The translations under genes were made by a program, and so were the position numbers. Below, piece after piece: positions 31,830 to 43,602 of a stretch of DNA of 43,602 bases; position 1 is the first letter of the stretch, and each line of letters starts with the position of its first letter. This DNA comes from Longimicrobium sp. Lineage in GTDB: Bacteria; Gemmatimonadota; Gemmatimonadetes; Longimicrobiales; Longimicrobiaceae. The notes below the pieces were generated by a model. It was not told where the DNA came from, searched no databases, and saw only the letters and a list, made by a program, of their open reading frames with translations. Location: the NCBI GenBank assembly GCA_036387335.1, contig DASVTZ010000083.1, positions 1 through 43,602 of the forward strand, read 5' to 3'.

Positions 31830-32024
31830 TCCGCTCTCCGTTTTCTGCTCTGCTCCAGGCGCTCTACGACGTGCGGAGCGCGGGCCAAAGTTAGCACGGG
31901 GGCGGGCGCGGGGCACCGGCGACCGTTGCAAAGAGGGGCCGCCTGCGCCATCGTTCATCGGCCGTCGCCGATGCAGACTCGTGAGCCGCGGCGCGGAAGC
32001 AAGCGAGATCATCACACGGAAGTC
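31830..32024. other. divergent promoter region between the SMR gene and trpG
   Basis: A 195-bp region separates two divergent genes. No convincing -35/-10 pair, operator or riboswitch was seen on either strand by eye. Confidence 0.4.
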
Positions 32025-32603
32025 ATGATCCTGGTTATCGATAACTACGACAGCTTCACGTACAATCTAGTCCAGTATCTCGGCGAGCTGGGGGCGGAGA
32101 TGGAGGTCGTGCGCAACGACCAGCTCACCGTGGACGAGATCGCGGAGCGCGCTCCGGAGCGCATCGTCATCTCCCCCGGCCCGTGCACGCCGACGGAGGC
32201 GGGGGTGTCGGTGGAGACGATCCGCGAGCTTGGTCCGAAGATCCCGATCCTCGGCGTCTGCCTGGGACACCAGTCGATCGGGCAGGCGTACGGCGGCGAA
32301 GTGGTGCGCGCCGCCAAGCCGATGCACGGCAAGACTTCGCCGATCCGCCACACGGGGGAGGGGATCTTTCGCGGCATCCCCGCGCCGTTCACCGTGGCGC
32401 GCTACCATTCGCTGGTGATCGAGCCGTCGTCGCTGCCGGCCGAACTGGAGGCGGTGGCGTGGACGGACGAGCCCGGGTCCGAGACGGAGATCCAGGCCGT
32501 TCGCCACCGCGAGCACCCGGTGTGGGGCGTCCAGTTCCACCCGGAATCCATCGCCAGCGAGCACGGGCACGCGCTGCTGCGCAACTTCCTGGAGCTCGGA
32601 TGA
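32025..32603 (+). CDS. trpG: anthranilate/aminodeoxychorismate synthase glutaminase subunit
   Basis: A class-I glutamine amidotransferase of 192 residues that supplies ammonia to TrpE or PabB. The N-terminus [20 protein letters not shown] is canonical. The nucleophile Cys79 is in [15 protein letters not shown], and His172/Glu174 lie in [18 protein letters not shown] is another family signature. No trpE or pabB is in the window; a shared TrpG/PabA role is likely. The stop overlaps the next start by one base (ATGA arrangement). Confidence 0.93.
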   Translation: MILVIDNYDSFTYNLVQYLGELGAEMEVVRNDQLTVDEIAERAPERIVISPGPCTPTEAGVSVETIRELGPKIPILGVCLGHQSIGQAYGGEVVRAAKPMHGKTSPIRHTGEGIFRGIPAPFTVARYHSLVIEPSSLPAELEAVAWTDEPGSETEIQAVRHREHPVWGVQFHPESIASEHGHALLRNFLELG

Positions 32604-34090
32604 AGCTTCGCCCCGCACTTCTCGCGGCACTCCTCCTCCTGGCCTTCGCGCTCCCCGCTGCCGCGCAGGGGGTGACGGTGCGCGGCGACGATCGGAGCCG
32701 CGCCGCCGAGATCGCGCGCGAGGTGCTCGCCCGCGGCAACTACCTGCGCATCGACCGCGACACCATCCTCCCGGCGACGTTCGCGGCGCCTGGAGACCTG
32801 GTGATCTACGATGCGGACGTGCGGCTCGAAGGCTCCGTCGCGGGTGCGGTGGCGGTGCTCGGCGGGCACTTCTACCTGCGACCCGGCTCGCGCGTCGGCG
32901 GCGAGATCGCGGTCATCGATGGCGGCGTCTACCGCTCCGCGAAGGCGCAGCACGGCGCGATCTCGGAATCCCATCCGTCGACCGTGATCGTGCGCGGCGA
33001 TTCTACTGGCAGGGCGGGGGATTCGACGCTGGTCGCGACCGTGATCGGTCCGCCGCTGCCGAAATCCTTTCGCCCCCTCTTCCTGACGCCGACGTACGAC
33101 CGGGTGAACGGGGCCACGGTGGCCGGGGGCGCGCAGTTCCGCTTCTCGCCGGATCCGGGTTCGGGGCTGGTGAGCGCGTTCCTGGCGTACCGGCACAAGC
33201 AGGACGACCACCTGGGCGGCCAGTTGCGGCTGGAGTACCCGCTGCGCATCCAGTCGCTGCGCGTGGAGGCGGAGCTGTCGCGCCAGACGCGCACCAACGA
33301 CGCCTGGCACCATGGCGACATCGTCAACTCGGTGACCGCGGCGGTGGTGGGGCGCGACTACCGCGACTACTACGACGCGGACCGCGCGTCCGTGTTCGTG
33401 ACGCGCCCCGTCGGGAAGCCGATTATCGCGGGGGAGTCGTGGCTCGGCCCGCGCGTCGGTGTGCAGGTGGAGCGCGCCCGCTCGCTGGAGACGGAGCCGG
33501 ACCTCCCTTCGCTCCTGGGGAACGGCCTGGAGCGCGAGAACCCGCCGGTGCTGGAGGGGACGATCGTCTCCGCGATCGCGGGCGCCACGCTGCGCTGGCG
33601 CGGGCAGACGGTGCAGCTCGAGGGCCTGGCTCAGGTGGAGCAGGGCTTCGGCGATGCGACGTTCACGCAGGCGCTGGCATGGGCCGACTTCTACACCCTG
33701 ACCTTCCGCCTGCAGTCGGTGCACGTCTACGCGCGCGCGATGCTCCCCATCGCCTCCGACGCGCCGCCGCAGCGGTTCGGCAACCTCGGCGGCCCGGGGA
33801 CGCTGCCCACCACCGCGATCGCTGCTTTCCGTGGCGACCACCTGGTGTACGTGGGATCGGAGTACCTGATCCCGCTGTCGCCGAAGCTGAAGATCCCGTA
33901 CCTGGGGCAGCCCTCGATCGAGTTGGTGCATTCGTCCGGTGCCGCGTGGACGGGGTCCGCGCCTGCGTTCGTGCAGAACGTGGGCGGCGGCGTCCGGTTC
34001 TTTCTGGCGCGCGCGGGTGTCGTCGTGAACCCTGCGGCGGATGATCTGGATCCGGCGGTGTACTGGTCGTTCTCGCTGCCGCGGTTCTGA
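32600..34090 (+). CDS. predicted outer-membrane beta-barrel protein with polymer-forming-like N-terminus
   Basis: A protein of 496 residues with a Sec signal peptide (1-22, LPAAAQG). Residues about 55-120 ([20 protein letters not shown]..., [18 protein letters not shown]) have the short repeating strands of a bactofilin-like right-handed beta-helix. After a linker, residues about 155-496 show alternating amphipathic strands typical of an outer-membrane barrel ([41 protein letters not shown]), ending in Phe as BAM substrates usually do. [14 protein letters not shown] recalls the surface-antigen barrel. Its coupled start with trpG is probably incidental. Function unknown. Confidence 0.75.
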   Translation: MKLRPALLAALLLLAFALPAAAQGVTVRGDDRSRAAEIAREVLARGNYLRIDRDTILPATFAAPGDLVIYDADVRLEGSVAGAVAVLGGHFYLRPGSRVGGEIAVIDGGVYRSAKAQHGAISESHPSTVIVRGDSTGRAGDSTLVATVIGPPLPKSFRPLFLTPTYDRVNGATVAGGAQFRFSPDPGSGLVSAFLAYRHKQDDHLGGQLRLEYPLRIQSLRVEAELSRQTRTNDAWHHGDIVNSVTAAVVGRDYRDYYDADRASVFVTRPVGKPIIAGESWLGPRVGVQVERARSLETEPDLPSLLGNGLERENPPVLEGTIVSAIAGATLRWRGQTVQLEGLAQVEQGFGDATFTQALAWADFYTLTFRLQSVHVYARAMLPIASDAPPQRFGNLGGPGTLPTTAIAAFRGDHLVYVGSEYLIPLSPKLKIPYLGQPSIELVHSSGAAWTGSAPAFVQNVGGGVRFFLARAGVVVNPAADDLDPAVYWSFSLPRF

Positions 34091-34482
34091 TTCGTCGGGG
34101 TTCGGAGCGGCGGCGGGCACGGGCAGCCACGTGGGGCTGCCCCTACGGGATCCGTGCGGAGGGGCGGGGGCGGGGGCATGGCGGGCGGTGGGCAGACACG
34201 CAGGTCTGCCCCTACGGGTATCGGTGTCAAAGGCGGGCGGCGGAGCAGCGGCGGGCACGGGCGCGATGAATCGCGCCCCTACCAGTCATCTGCGAGGGGT
34301 GGGCGAAGTTCTCCCCCTCACCCGCCCTGCGCCCCCGCAGGCGGGGGAGGGGGCCGGGGGGAGGGGGCCCTCCGCGACCCAAGCCCCCTCTCTCGATGAC
34401 AGGAGGGCGCAGCCCTCTCCTGTTATCGGGAGAGGGGGCAGGCGAGTGTAACGAGCCGGGGGTGAGGGCTCCATTAGCCGCT
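34091..34482. repeat. palindromic repeat cluster; no gene seen
   Basis: Family A palindromes lie at 34115-34149 (GGGCAGCC/GGCTGCCC), 34190-34218 (GGGCAGAC/GTCTGCCC) and 34253-34284 (GGGCGCGA/TCGCGCCC), each with the CCCCTAC tail and in the same orientation as at 13355-13549, even in the same order. A long imperfect hairpin, CCCTCTCTCGAT..ACAGGAGGGC with GCCCTCTCCTGT..GGGAGAGGG, lies at 34385-34437. No reading frame in the gap resembles a protein. Confidence 0.8.
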
Positions 34483-34511
34483 TTGACAAACCGCCGCGCG
34501 GGCGCTAAGTT
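34483..34511 (+). promoter_or_regulatory. candidate promoter of the KDO/Lpt operon
   Basis: TTGACA (34483-34488), a 17-nt spacer and TAAGTT (34506-34511). It would drive kdsB and the coupled genes that follow, with a leader of about 48 nt. Confidence 0.65.
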
Positions 34512-34565
34512 GAGTGGCGTGATTATTGCAAATGCGCGCGGCATCCCCGCACATTTTTCGGTTCG

Positions 34566-37844
<3,279 letters not shown>

Positions 37845-37848
<4 letters not shown>

Positions 37849-38429
37849 TGACGCCCGTGCGGGACCCGCCCGCCGCCATCCCGCGCGACGATGCGCGCCG
37901 CATCCGCCTCGTCATCCTGGACGTGGACGGCGTGATGACGGACGGCGGCATCTACCTGGGCGCGACGTCGAGCGGCGAGCGGGTGGAGCTGAAGCGCTTC
38001 GAGATCCAGGACGGCATCGGCACCCGGCTCCTGCACGAGGGCGGGATCAGGGTCGCCATCGTCACCGGGCGCGTGTCGAAGGCGGTGGCGATGCGCGCGG
38101 AGGAGCTGATGATCCTCGAGGTGCACCAGGACCGCACCGCCTCCAAGCTGCGCATCGTAACAACGATGCTGGAGCGGCTGGGGATCGGCTGGGAGGAGAC
38201 CGCCTTCCTGGGCGACGACCTCCCCGACCTCCCCGTGATGCGGCGCGTGGGGCTCCCCGCGGCGGTGGGGAACGCGGCGAGCGACGTCCGCGCGGCGGCG
38301 CGGTGGCAGGGGACGCGGCACGGCGGCTACGGGGCCGTGCGCGAGTTCGCGGAGGCGCTGCTGGTGGCGCGCGGGCAGTGGAGCGCCCTTGTGGAAGCAT
38401 ACGTCCGCCAGCGCGAGGCGGGGCTGTGA
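37845..38429 (+). CDS. kdsC: KDO-8-phosphate phosphatase
   Basis: A HAD-family phosphatase of 194 residues releasing KDO. The nucleophile motif is LVILDVDGVMTDGGIY; the second motif is AIVTGRVSKAV; the acidic motif is AFLGDDLPDLPVM. Small C0-type cap-less enzymes of this family act as tetramers. The ATG overlaps the kdsA stop (ATGA). Confidence 0.94.
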
Positions 38430-38431
38430 CG

Positions 38432-39412
38432 ATGGCGGCGCCGGCGGGGATCGGCACGGACGAGATGCTGGAGCGTGCGCGCCACGTGATCCGCACCGAG
38501 GCCGCGTCGGTCGCCGCGCTGGAGGGCCGCATCGGCGCCGAGTTCGCGGCGGCGGTGGACGCGGTGCTGGAGGCGACGGGGCGCGTCATCGTGGCCGGGG
38601 TGGGGAAGAGCGGCATCGTGGGCCGCAAGCTCGCCGCCACCCTCACCTCCACCGGCACCCCGGCCGTCTTCCTCCACCCCGTCGAGGCGCTGCACGGCGA
38701 TCTGGGCCTGGTGGGGAGCGGCGACGTCGCCATCCTCCTCTCCAAGAGCGGCGAGAGCGAGGAGCTGCGCGGCCTGCTGGAGTACCTGAAGCGGATGGAT
38801 GTCGGCGTGGTCGCCCTCACCGGGCGCCGCGAGTCCGCGCTGGCGCGCCAGGCGGACTGGGTGCTGGACTGCTCGGTGGCCGAAGAGGCGTGCCCGCACG
38901 ACCTCGCCCCCACCTCGTCCACCGCCGCCGCCATGGCGATGGGCGATGCGCTGGCGGTCGCCCTCCTCCTGCGCCGCGGCTTCGGGCGCGACGACTTCGC
39001 CCGCTTCCACCCCGGCGGTGCGCTCGGACGCCGGCTGCTGCTGCGCGTGCAGGACGTGATGGAGACGAGCGACCTGCCGCTGCTCCCCACCGGCGCCACC
39101 ATGCGCCAGGCCCTCGTGCCCCTCGCCGAGCGCCGCGGAACGGTGGCGGTGGTGGATGACGAGGGGCGCCTGCTGGGCGTCGTCACCTCGGGGGATCTCA
39201 CGCGGCTGATGGAGCGCGAGGAACACTTCTACGGAATCGCCGTATCCGAAGTCATGACTCGCGATCCCAAAACCGTAGAGCCGGGCGAGCTCGCCGCCGC
39301 GGCCGTGGGCGTCATGGAGCGTCACGGCGTCATGGCGCTCCCCGTGGTGGATGAGGGGCGCGTCGTGGGGATGGTGCACCTCCACGACCTGATGCGGGCG
39401 GGGGCGGTATGA
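38432..39412 (+). CDS. kdsD: arabinose-5-phosphate isomerase
   Basis: A protein of 326 residues from ATG 38432, or 328 from GTG 38426, which overlaps kdsC and has GAGG 7 nt upstream; both are plausible. The SIS domain (about 38-180) contains VAGVGKSGIVGRKLA, HGDLGLVGSGDVAILLSKSG and SSTAAAMAMGDALAVALL. DFARFHPGGALGRRL is the family marker. Two CBS domains follow (about 207-260 and 270-326). It converts ribulose 5-phosphate to arabinose 5-phosphate, the KdsA substrate. Its stop overlaps the ATG of lptC. Confidence 0.95.
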   Translation: MAAPAGIGTDEMLERARHVIRTEAASVAALEGRIGAEFAAAVDAVLEATGRVIVAGVGKSGIVGRKLAATLTSTGTPAVFLHPVEALHGDLGLVGSGDVAILLSKSGESEELRGLLEYLKRMDVGVVALTGRRESALARQADWVLDCSVAEEACPHDLAPTSSTAAAMAMGDALAVALLLRRGFGRDDFARFHPGGALGRRLLLRVQDVMETSDLPLLPTGATMRQALVPLAERRGTVAVVDDEGRLLGVVTSGDLTRLMEREEHFYGIAVSEVMTRDPKTVEPGELAAAAVGVMERHGVMALPVVDEGRVVGMVHLHDLMRAGAV

Positions 39413-40083
39413 GGATTTGGGGTCATTCTACCCGGGCGAGTGAACTCGCGGCAACAAAAGCACAAAGTCCGCCTTCGCGGACTCCGGGGCGGGCGTCGGT
39501 GTCAGCCCGGCGAGTCCCCGCAGGGGGACTTTGTGCGGTTGTTGCCGCGACTTTAGTCGCCGGGCTGATTGCCGGGTGCGGGAGGACCACCACCCCCATC
39601 GGCACGGCGGCGTTCGAGGCGGACGCGAACCAGGTGACGATCGGGATGAAGATGAAGATGACGGAGGAAGGCACCACCAAGGCCGACATCTTCGCCGACA
39701 CCGCCATCACCATGCCCGGCCAGACGCGCACGAATCTCAAGGGGGTGCGGCTCCTCTTCACCACCCCGTCGGGCCAGCAGGGTACCCTCACGTCCAAGAC
39801 GGGCGAGTACGACCCGGCGTCGCAGGTGATGGTGGCGCGGGGGAGCGTGGTGCTCATCATCCCCGGCGAGCAGGGGAAGGGGAAGCGCACCATCAAGAGC
39901 GAGGAGCTCCACTGGGACCAGCGCGGCGACCGCGTGTGGAGCGAAAAGGCGACGAGCCTCCTCGAGGACGGCAAGACGCTGTACACGCAGGGCTTCACCG
40001 CGGACAGCCGGTTCACGAACGTCCAGGGCACCAACGCCCGGACCGGCTCCGTGCAGGTGGGTGACGGAGGGATACGATTCTGA
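39409..40083 (+). CDS. lptC: LPS export ABC transporter periplasmic protein LptC
   Basis: The open frame encodes 224 residues from the ATG that overlaps the kdsD stop. Residues about 8-52 are encoded by a palindromic repeat (39431-39563). The likely signal peptide is VSARRVPAGGLCAVVAATLV... ending in the lipobox LIAGC (Cys57); a GTG at 39499 could be the real start. The mature region has LptC/OstA-like repeats: FEADANQVTIGMKMKMTEEG, LKGVRLLFTTPSGQQGTLTS and SEELHWDQRGDRVWSEKATS. LptC normally forms the inner-membrane anchor of the Lpt bridge; here it appears to be a lipoprotein. Confidence 0.85.
   Translation: MRIWGHSTRASELAATKAQSPPSRTPGRASVSARRVPAGGLCAVVAATLVAGLIAGCGRTTTPIGTAAFEADANQVTIGMKMKMTEEGTTKADIFADTAITMPGQTRTNLKGVRLLFTTPSGQQGTLTSKTGEYDPASQVMVARGSVVLIIPGEQGKGKRTIKSEELHWDQRGDRVWSEKATSLLEDGKTLYTQGFTADSRFTNVQGTNARTGSVQVGDGGIRF
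39429..39565. repeat. family B palindromic repeat inside lptC 5' end
   Basis: The left arm 39431-39484 (CCCGGGCGAGT, GCGGCAACA, GCACAAAGTCC, GCGGACTC) and right arm 39511-39563 (GAGTCCC, GGACTTTGTGC, TGTTGCCGC, GTCGCCGGG) form a long inverted repeat around 26 nt. The right arm is closely similar to 13251-13303, in a gene-free region, so this is an interspersed element. Confidence 0.8.
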
Positions 40084-41714
40084 TGCGCTACTTCATACTC
40101 GCGATCGCGGCGGCGCTTGCCGCCACGCCGGCGGCCCTGGCCGCGCAGGCGAATTCCTGCCTCCTGGAATACCAGAACGGGCCGTGGACCGCCGTGGGCG
40201 ACCCCGCCAGCCGCGTCATCTCCGCGGACGGTCCGCTGCTGGTGAAGTGCGCCGGCGGCGAGGAGCTACGCGCGGACAGCGCCGTGATCTACCAGGCGAT
40301 GAACGAGGTGCACCTCTTCGGGCAGGTGGACTTCCAGGATCCAACGCGCACGCTGACCGCCGACCGCGCCATCTACAACTCCGGCACCGGGCGGCTCTTC
40401 GCGCAGGGGAACGTCATCTTCACGGACAAGCAGCGCGGCTCCACCCTGCGCGGGCCGGAGCTGGAGTACTTCAAGGCGATGCCGGGGCGGCCGGACGCGC
40501 AGGCCATCGCCACGCAGCGCCCGCACCTGACGCTGGTGCCGCGCGGGAACAGCGGCCAGCGGCGCGACCCCATGGAGATCGACGGCGACCGCATCACGAG
40601 CACCGGCGACAAGTTCATGACCGCCGAGGGGAACGTGGTGATCGTCAGCAAGGACGTGAGATCCACGGCCGCCACCGCCTTCTACGACGCCACCGCCGAG
40701 CGGATGGAGCTGCGCACCGCCGCCCGCGTCCGTAATCCGAAGTACGAGCTGCAGGGCGAGTACATCGAGAGCAACCTGCGCGACGGCAAGCTGGCCCGCG
40801 TCCTGGCCCGCACCAACGCACGGCTGGACAGCGAGCGGCTGGACATCGACGGGCCGCAGCTCCTGATGTTCTTTGAGAACGACAAGCTGCAGCGCGTCGT
40901 CAGCGGCCGTGAGCCGCAGGCGGCGGCGCCGCGCGACAGCACGAAGGCCCTTCCGCGCTCGGTGGCGCTTGCGAGCGGGTTCCGGCTGGAGGCAGATTCG
41001 CTGGAGGCGATCATGCCTGGCCAGGAGCTGCGCGAGGTGCACGCGGTCGGCTCGGCACACGGGGTGGCGTGGGACACGGTGGCGGCGGCCGTGCCGGGCG
41101 ACACCGCCGCGCGCCAGCGGGTGACCGCCCCGCCCGTGGCGCTGGAAGACCGCGACCTGATCCTGGCGGACACCATCATCGGCTACTTCACGCGCGACAC
41201 CACGGCCCGCCGCCCCGCCCGCGACAGCGCGGACGCAAAGGTGAAGATCGAGCGGATGGTGGCCATCGGCAACGCGCGCTCCATTTACCGCGTGCGCAAC
41301 GACAACGCGCCGGCGGGGCAGAAGCCCGCCATCAACTACCTGAACGCCGACCACGTGGACCTGGCGTTCCACGACGGCCAGGTGGACAACGCCCGCGCCC
41401 GGGGCGTGCACCGCGGCGTCTACCTGGACCCCGGCCAGCCCAAGGCGCCGGCGGACAGCGCGTCGGCAGGCACGCCGGCCGGTACGGCTGGAGCACGGCC
41501 GGCCCCGGGGAACACCGCCGCCCGCACGCCGACTCCCGGCCGCACCCCCGCGCCGGGCACACCGGCGGCAGCTACGGGAACGGCCGCGCAGACCCCCCGT
41601 CCCGCGCCCACGGGTGCGCCGGGCCGCGGCACGCGCATCCCCACCGCGCGTCCGGTTGCGCCCGCAATGCCGACGCCCGCCGCGCCCGCACCGCAGGGGG
41701 GGACGCGCCCGTGA
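40083..41714 (+). CDS. lptA: OstA-like LPS transport protein (LptA-like), Pro/Ala-rich tail
   Basis: A protein of 543 residues, much longer than LptA of enterobacteria (about 185). Signal peptide 1-22 (ALAAQA). OstA-type beta-jellyroll repeats are visible: [79 protein letters not shown] (in part) and [20 protein letters not shown]. Residues about 455-543 are low-complexity Pro/Ala/Thr/Gly. It would extend the periplasmic LPS bridge from LptC toward LptD. The ATG overlaps the lptC stop by one base (TGATG). Confidence 0.87.
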   Translation: MRYFILAIAAALAATPAALAAQANSCLLEYQNGPWTAVGDPASRVISADGPLLVKCAGGEELRADSAVIYQAMNEVHLFGQVDFQDPTRTLTADRAIYNSGTGRLFAQGNVIFTDKQRGSTLRGPELEYFKAMPGRPDAQAIATQRPHLTLVPRGNSGQRRDPMEIDGDRITSTGDKFMTAEGNVVIVSKDVRSTAATAFYDATAERMELRTAARVRNPKYELQGEYIESNLRDGKLARVLARTNARLDSERLDIDGPQLLMFFENDKLQRVVSGREPQAAAPRDSTKALPRSVALASGFRLEADSLEAIMPGQELREVHAVGSAHGVAWDTVAAAVPGDTAARQRVTAPPVALEDRDLILADTIIGYFTRDTTARRPARDSADAKVKIERMVAIGNARSIYRVRNDNAPAGQKPAINYLNADHVDLAFHDGQVDNARARGVHRGVYLDPGQPKAPADSASAGTPAGTAGARPAPGNTAARTPTPGRTPAPGTPAAATGTAAQTPRPAPTGAPGRGTRIPTARPVAPAMPTPAAPAPQGGTRP

Positions 41715-43105
41715 TGCAAGGCCGTCTGGCGCGGATGGTGGCGGAAGTACCCCCCACCGACGTATCTACCCTGATCGCGCTGCGCGCGCTGGTGGCGCGC
41801 GACGACGGCGGGCACGAGGTCGCCCGGCCCGAGTGGCACACGCGCATGCGCGAGGAGTACCGCCGCTGGTACGGCCCGCCCAGCGGCCACACGGAGGCGC
41901 ACGGCGAGCTCGGCTCCTTTCAGGACGCGGAGACGGAGCACTACCTGGACGAGCAGGTGCTGGCACGCCTGCGCGCGGACGAGGTGGTGGAGCTGCTGGG
42001 CGGGGAAGGGGAGCCGCACGAGAACGGCGCCGGGTGGAGCACGATCCGCCTCTCCCCCTGGGTGCTGGCAGAGGTAGGGAACGGTCGCGACGAGGCGCTG
42101 GCCCTGCTCGACCACCACATCGGCGCCATCCTCACCCGCCAGGACGACGACTCCGCCGCCGTGCAGGCCGAAGCCACCGGAGCCGTACAGGACGAGGCCG
42201 CGCACGACGAGGAGTACTACGACTACCCGCGCGTACAGATCGTCGCCATGCCGGAGCCCGAGCCCGTGGCGGCGCCGGTGCGGCGGGGCCCCATCGTCGG
42301 CGGGATGACGCTGCGCGCGAAGGGGCTGGTCAAGAGCTACCGCAAGCGGCGCGTCGTCAACGAGGTGGACGTCGAGGTCACGCAAGGCGAGATCGTGGGG
42401 CTGCTGGGGCCCAACGGGGCGGGGAAGACCACCTCGTTCTACATGATGGTCGGTCTCATCAGCCCGGACAAAGGCGACGTCTACATCGGCGACCGGAAGC
42501 TCACGGGTGTCCCCATGTACCGCCGCGCGCGGGCGGGGATCGGGTACCTGGCGCAGGAGCCCTCCATCTTCCGCAAGCTGACGGTGGAGCAAAACGTCAT
42601 GGCGATCCTGCAGACGCTCGGCATCCCCCGCGCGGAGCAGAAGCGCCGGCTGGAGGCGCTGCTGGACGAGCTGAGCATCAAGCACGTGCGGAAGTCGTAC
42701 GCGTACTCCCTTTCCGGCGGCGAGCGGCGCCGGCTGGAGATCACGCGGGCGCTGGTGGGAAACCCCAAGTTCATGCTGCTGGACGAGCCGTTCGCGGGCG
42801 TGGACCCCATCGCCGTGCACGACATCCAGCAGATCGTGGCGGACCTGCGCCGCCGCGGGATCGGGGTGCTGATCTCCGACCACAACGTGGAGCAGACGCT
42901 GGACATCGTGGACCGCGCCTACATCATGTACGAAGGGCGCGTGCGCGTCTCCGGCACCGTGAGCGAGCTGGTGTGGAGCGACGAAGTGGCAGACCTTTAC
43001 CTGGGACCCACGCTGGCGGCGCGCATGCGCGAGCGCTATCCCAACCCGTACGAAGCGCGCGCGGACGAGCCGGGCGAGCTGGACGCCCAGGAGCCGATGG
43101 CGTGA
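41714..43105 (+). CDS. lptB: LPS export ATPase LptB with an N-terminal extension domain
   Basis: A protein of 463 residues. Residues 198-443 are a complete LptB: Walker A GPNGAGKT (232-239), [16 protein letters not shown], signature LSGGE (333-337), Walker B FMLLDEP (353-359), D-loop [10 protein letters not shown] and H-loop His390. Residues 1-197 are unlike any ABC protein I know: helical and acidic, with [36 protein letters not shown]-like strand/helix sequence and [15 protein letters not shown], then a flexible Glu/Pro-rich linker (150-195). No stop codon separates the parts. The start overlaps the lptA stop (TGATG); an internal ATG at 42305 would give normal LptB, but its ribosome-binding site is weak. 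Confidence 0.9.
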   Translation: MQGRLARMVAEVPPTDVSTLIALRALVARDDGGHEVARPEWHTRMREEYRRWYGPPSGHTEAHGELGSFQDAETEHYLDEQVLARLRADEVVELLGGEGEPHENGAGWSTIRLSPWVLAEVGNGRDEALALLDHHIGAILTRQDDDSAAVQAEATGAVQDEAAHDEEYYDYPRVQIVAMPEPEPVAAPVRRGPIVGGMTLRAKGLVKSYRKRRVVNEVDVEVTQGEIVGLLGPNGAGKTTSFYMMVGLISPDKGDVYIGDRKLTGVPMYRRARAGIGYLAQEPSIFRKLTVEQNVMAILQTLGIPRAEQKRRLEALLDELSIKHVRKSYAYSLSGGERRRLEITRALVGNPKFMLLDEPFAGVDPIAVHDIQQIVADLRRRGIGVLISDHNVEQTLDIVDRAYIMYEGRVRVSGTVSELVWSDEVADLYLGPTLAARMRERYPNPYEARADEPGELDAQEPMA

Positions 43106-43108
43106 AAA

Positions 43109-43189
43109 GAAGTGCTAAGTGCTAAGTGCTAAGTGCTCAAGAGCTGTTTAGGACTTAGGACTTAGCACTTAGGACTCAAGCACTTAGGC
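43109..43189. repeat. heptamer tandem array with inverted right half
   Basis: Four AAGTGCT units (43110-43137) are followed by TTAGGAC, TTAGGAC, TTAGCAC, TTAGGAC and CACTTAGG, giving an overall inverted structure between lptB and rpoN. It is related to the AAGTGCC array at 9566. Confidence 0.8.
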
Positions 43190-43254
43190 TCCAGCGCCAG
43201 TTCGACGGTAAAGCGCGTTCCACGCGAACGTAATCCCCAACAGGACGAAGCGGC

Positions 43255-43602
43255 ATGAAGACCGGTCTCTACCAGGGAACGACCCTCAAGCAGGAGATGA
43301 AGATCAACCCTCGCCTGTACCAGGCGATGGATCTTCTCTACATGCCGCTCCTGGACCTCCAGCAGCACCTCAAGCAGGAGCTGCTCAACAACCCGTTCCT
43401 GGACCTCGTGGAGAGCGACGTCGAGGACCAGGTGGAGCCCGAGCCGGAGGCCGAGAAGAAGACGGAGGACGACGAGATCGACTGGGAGGAGATCCTCCTG
43501 AACGGCTTCGAGACCGGCGGCCGCCGCGAGGAGTACGAGGAGCGGGAGTACTACGAGCCCGTGTCGGTGGACACCAAGGACCTGGGCGACCACCTGCACG
43601 AC
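43255..43602 (+). CDS. rpoN: RNA polymerase sigma-54 factor, N-terminal fragment
   Basis: The first 116 residues of a gene that runs past the window end. The start MKTGLYQGTTLKQEMKINPR and the hydrophobic/glutamine region I (RLYQAMDLLYMPLLDLQQHL, KQELLNNPFLDL) are diagnostic of sigma-54; region I contacts the activator ATPase and core RNA polymerase. An acidic region II (DDEIDWEE..., EEYEEREYYEP) follows. AGGA lies 10 nt upstream of the ATG. lptB-rpoN adjacency is conserved in many Gram-negative bacteria and supports both calls. Confidence 0.93.
   Translation, partial: MKTGLYQGTTLKQEMKINPRLYQAMDLLYMPLLDLQQHLKQELLNNPFLDLVESDVEDQVEPEPEAEKKTEDDEIDWEEILLNGFETGGRREEYEEREYYEPVSVDTKDLGDHLHD

Noticed and set aside
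31830-31900. Guanidine riboswitch before the SugE-like gene
   Set aside because: A small hairpin is present, but the conserved ACGR loops or ykkC-type core were not found.

Overview
The window is GC-rich, gene-dense bacterial chromosome. An LPS/KDO pathway, an Lpt transporter, outer-membrane and lipoprotein genes and sigma-54 indicate a diderm bacterium. This gene set, the base composition and the clusters of short palindromic intergenic repeats (GGGCAG...CTGCCCCTAC type) best fit Gemmatimonadota, probably a Longimicrobium relative. That placement is inference from gene content; no database was consulted.

Layout. (1) 1-6700: tmRNA (tag ANDNFALAA) with its promoter and terminator, a putative lipoprotein, then minus-strand genes: a zinc-ribbon membrane protein (DUF3667-like), a small lipoprotein, a DesK/DesR-like two-component pair and a secreted amidohydrolase. 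(2) 6700-11800: NAD salvage locus: a NrtR-like Nudix regulator, then pncB, nadE, pncA and a macro-domain hydrolase, the last three coupled by ATGA overlaps. (3) 11900-12930: an AT-hook protein and a single-domain response regulator, followed by about 740 bp of palindromic repeats. (4) 13671-16487: heptose-7-phosphate kinase, RidA and phosphomannomutase/phosphoglucomutase. (5) 16678-21145: a 59-residue membrane protein, sucC-sucD, an EIIA-CBS protein, ndk and a phage-holin-like membrane protein, with a 192-bp MITE-like element between tandem-octamer arrays. (6) 21232-22542: a promoter with flanking inverted repeats, a receiver-like/Xre/ParS-type antitoxin-like gene, and a coupled small ORF that looks frameshifted. 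(7) 22646-28795: yceD-rpmF-plsX-fabH-fabD-fabG-acpP-fabF. (8) 29225-34090: ispF, a DedA protein, a XerC/D recombinase, a minus-strand SMR transporter, trpG/pabA and a predicted outer-membrane barrel protein. (9) 34483-43602: kdsB-pyrG-kdsA-kdsC-kdsD-lptC-lptA-lptB, every junction overlapping or nearly so, then the start of rpoN.

How the genes work together. The fatty-acid operon supplies acyl-ACP for phospholipid and lipid A. The last cluster makes KDO, activates it with CTP made by the embedded pyrG, and encodes the Lpt bridge and ATPase for LPS export. The NAD locus recycles nicotinamide and nicotinate and includes a probable ADP-ribose-derivative hydrolase.

Most unusual points: the receiver-like/ParS antitoxin-like protein with a broken partner; an lptC whose start region and signal peptide lie in an interspersed palindromic repeat; an LptB ATPase fused to an unrecognised domain of about 195 residues; two equal-length 192-bp elements with perfect 12-bp terminal inverted repeats; and a strong promoter placed so that yceD mRNA may be leaderless.
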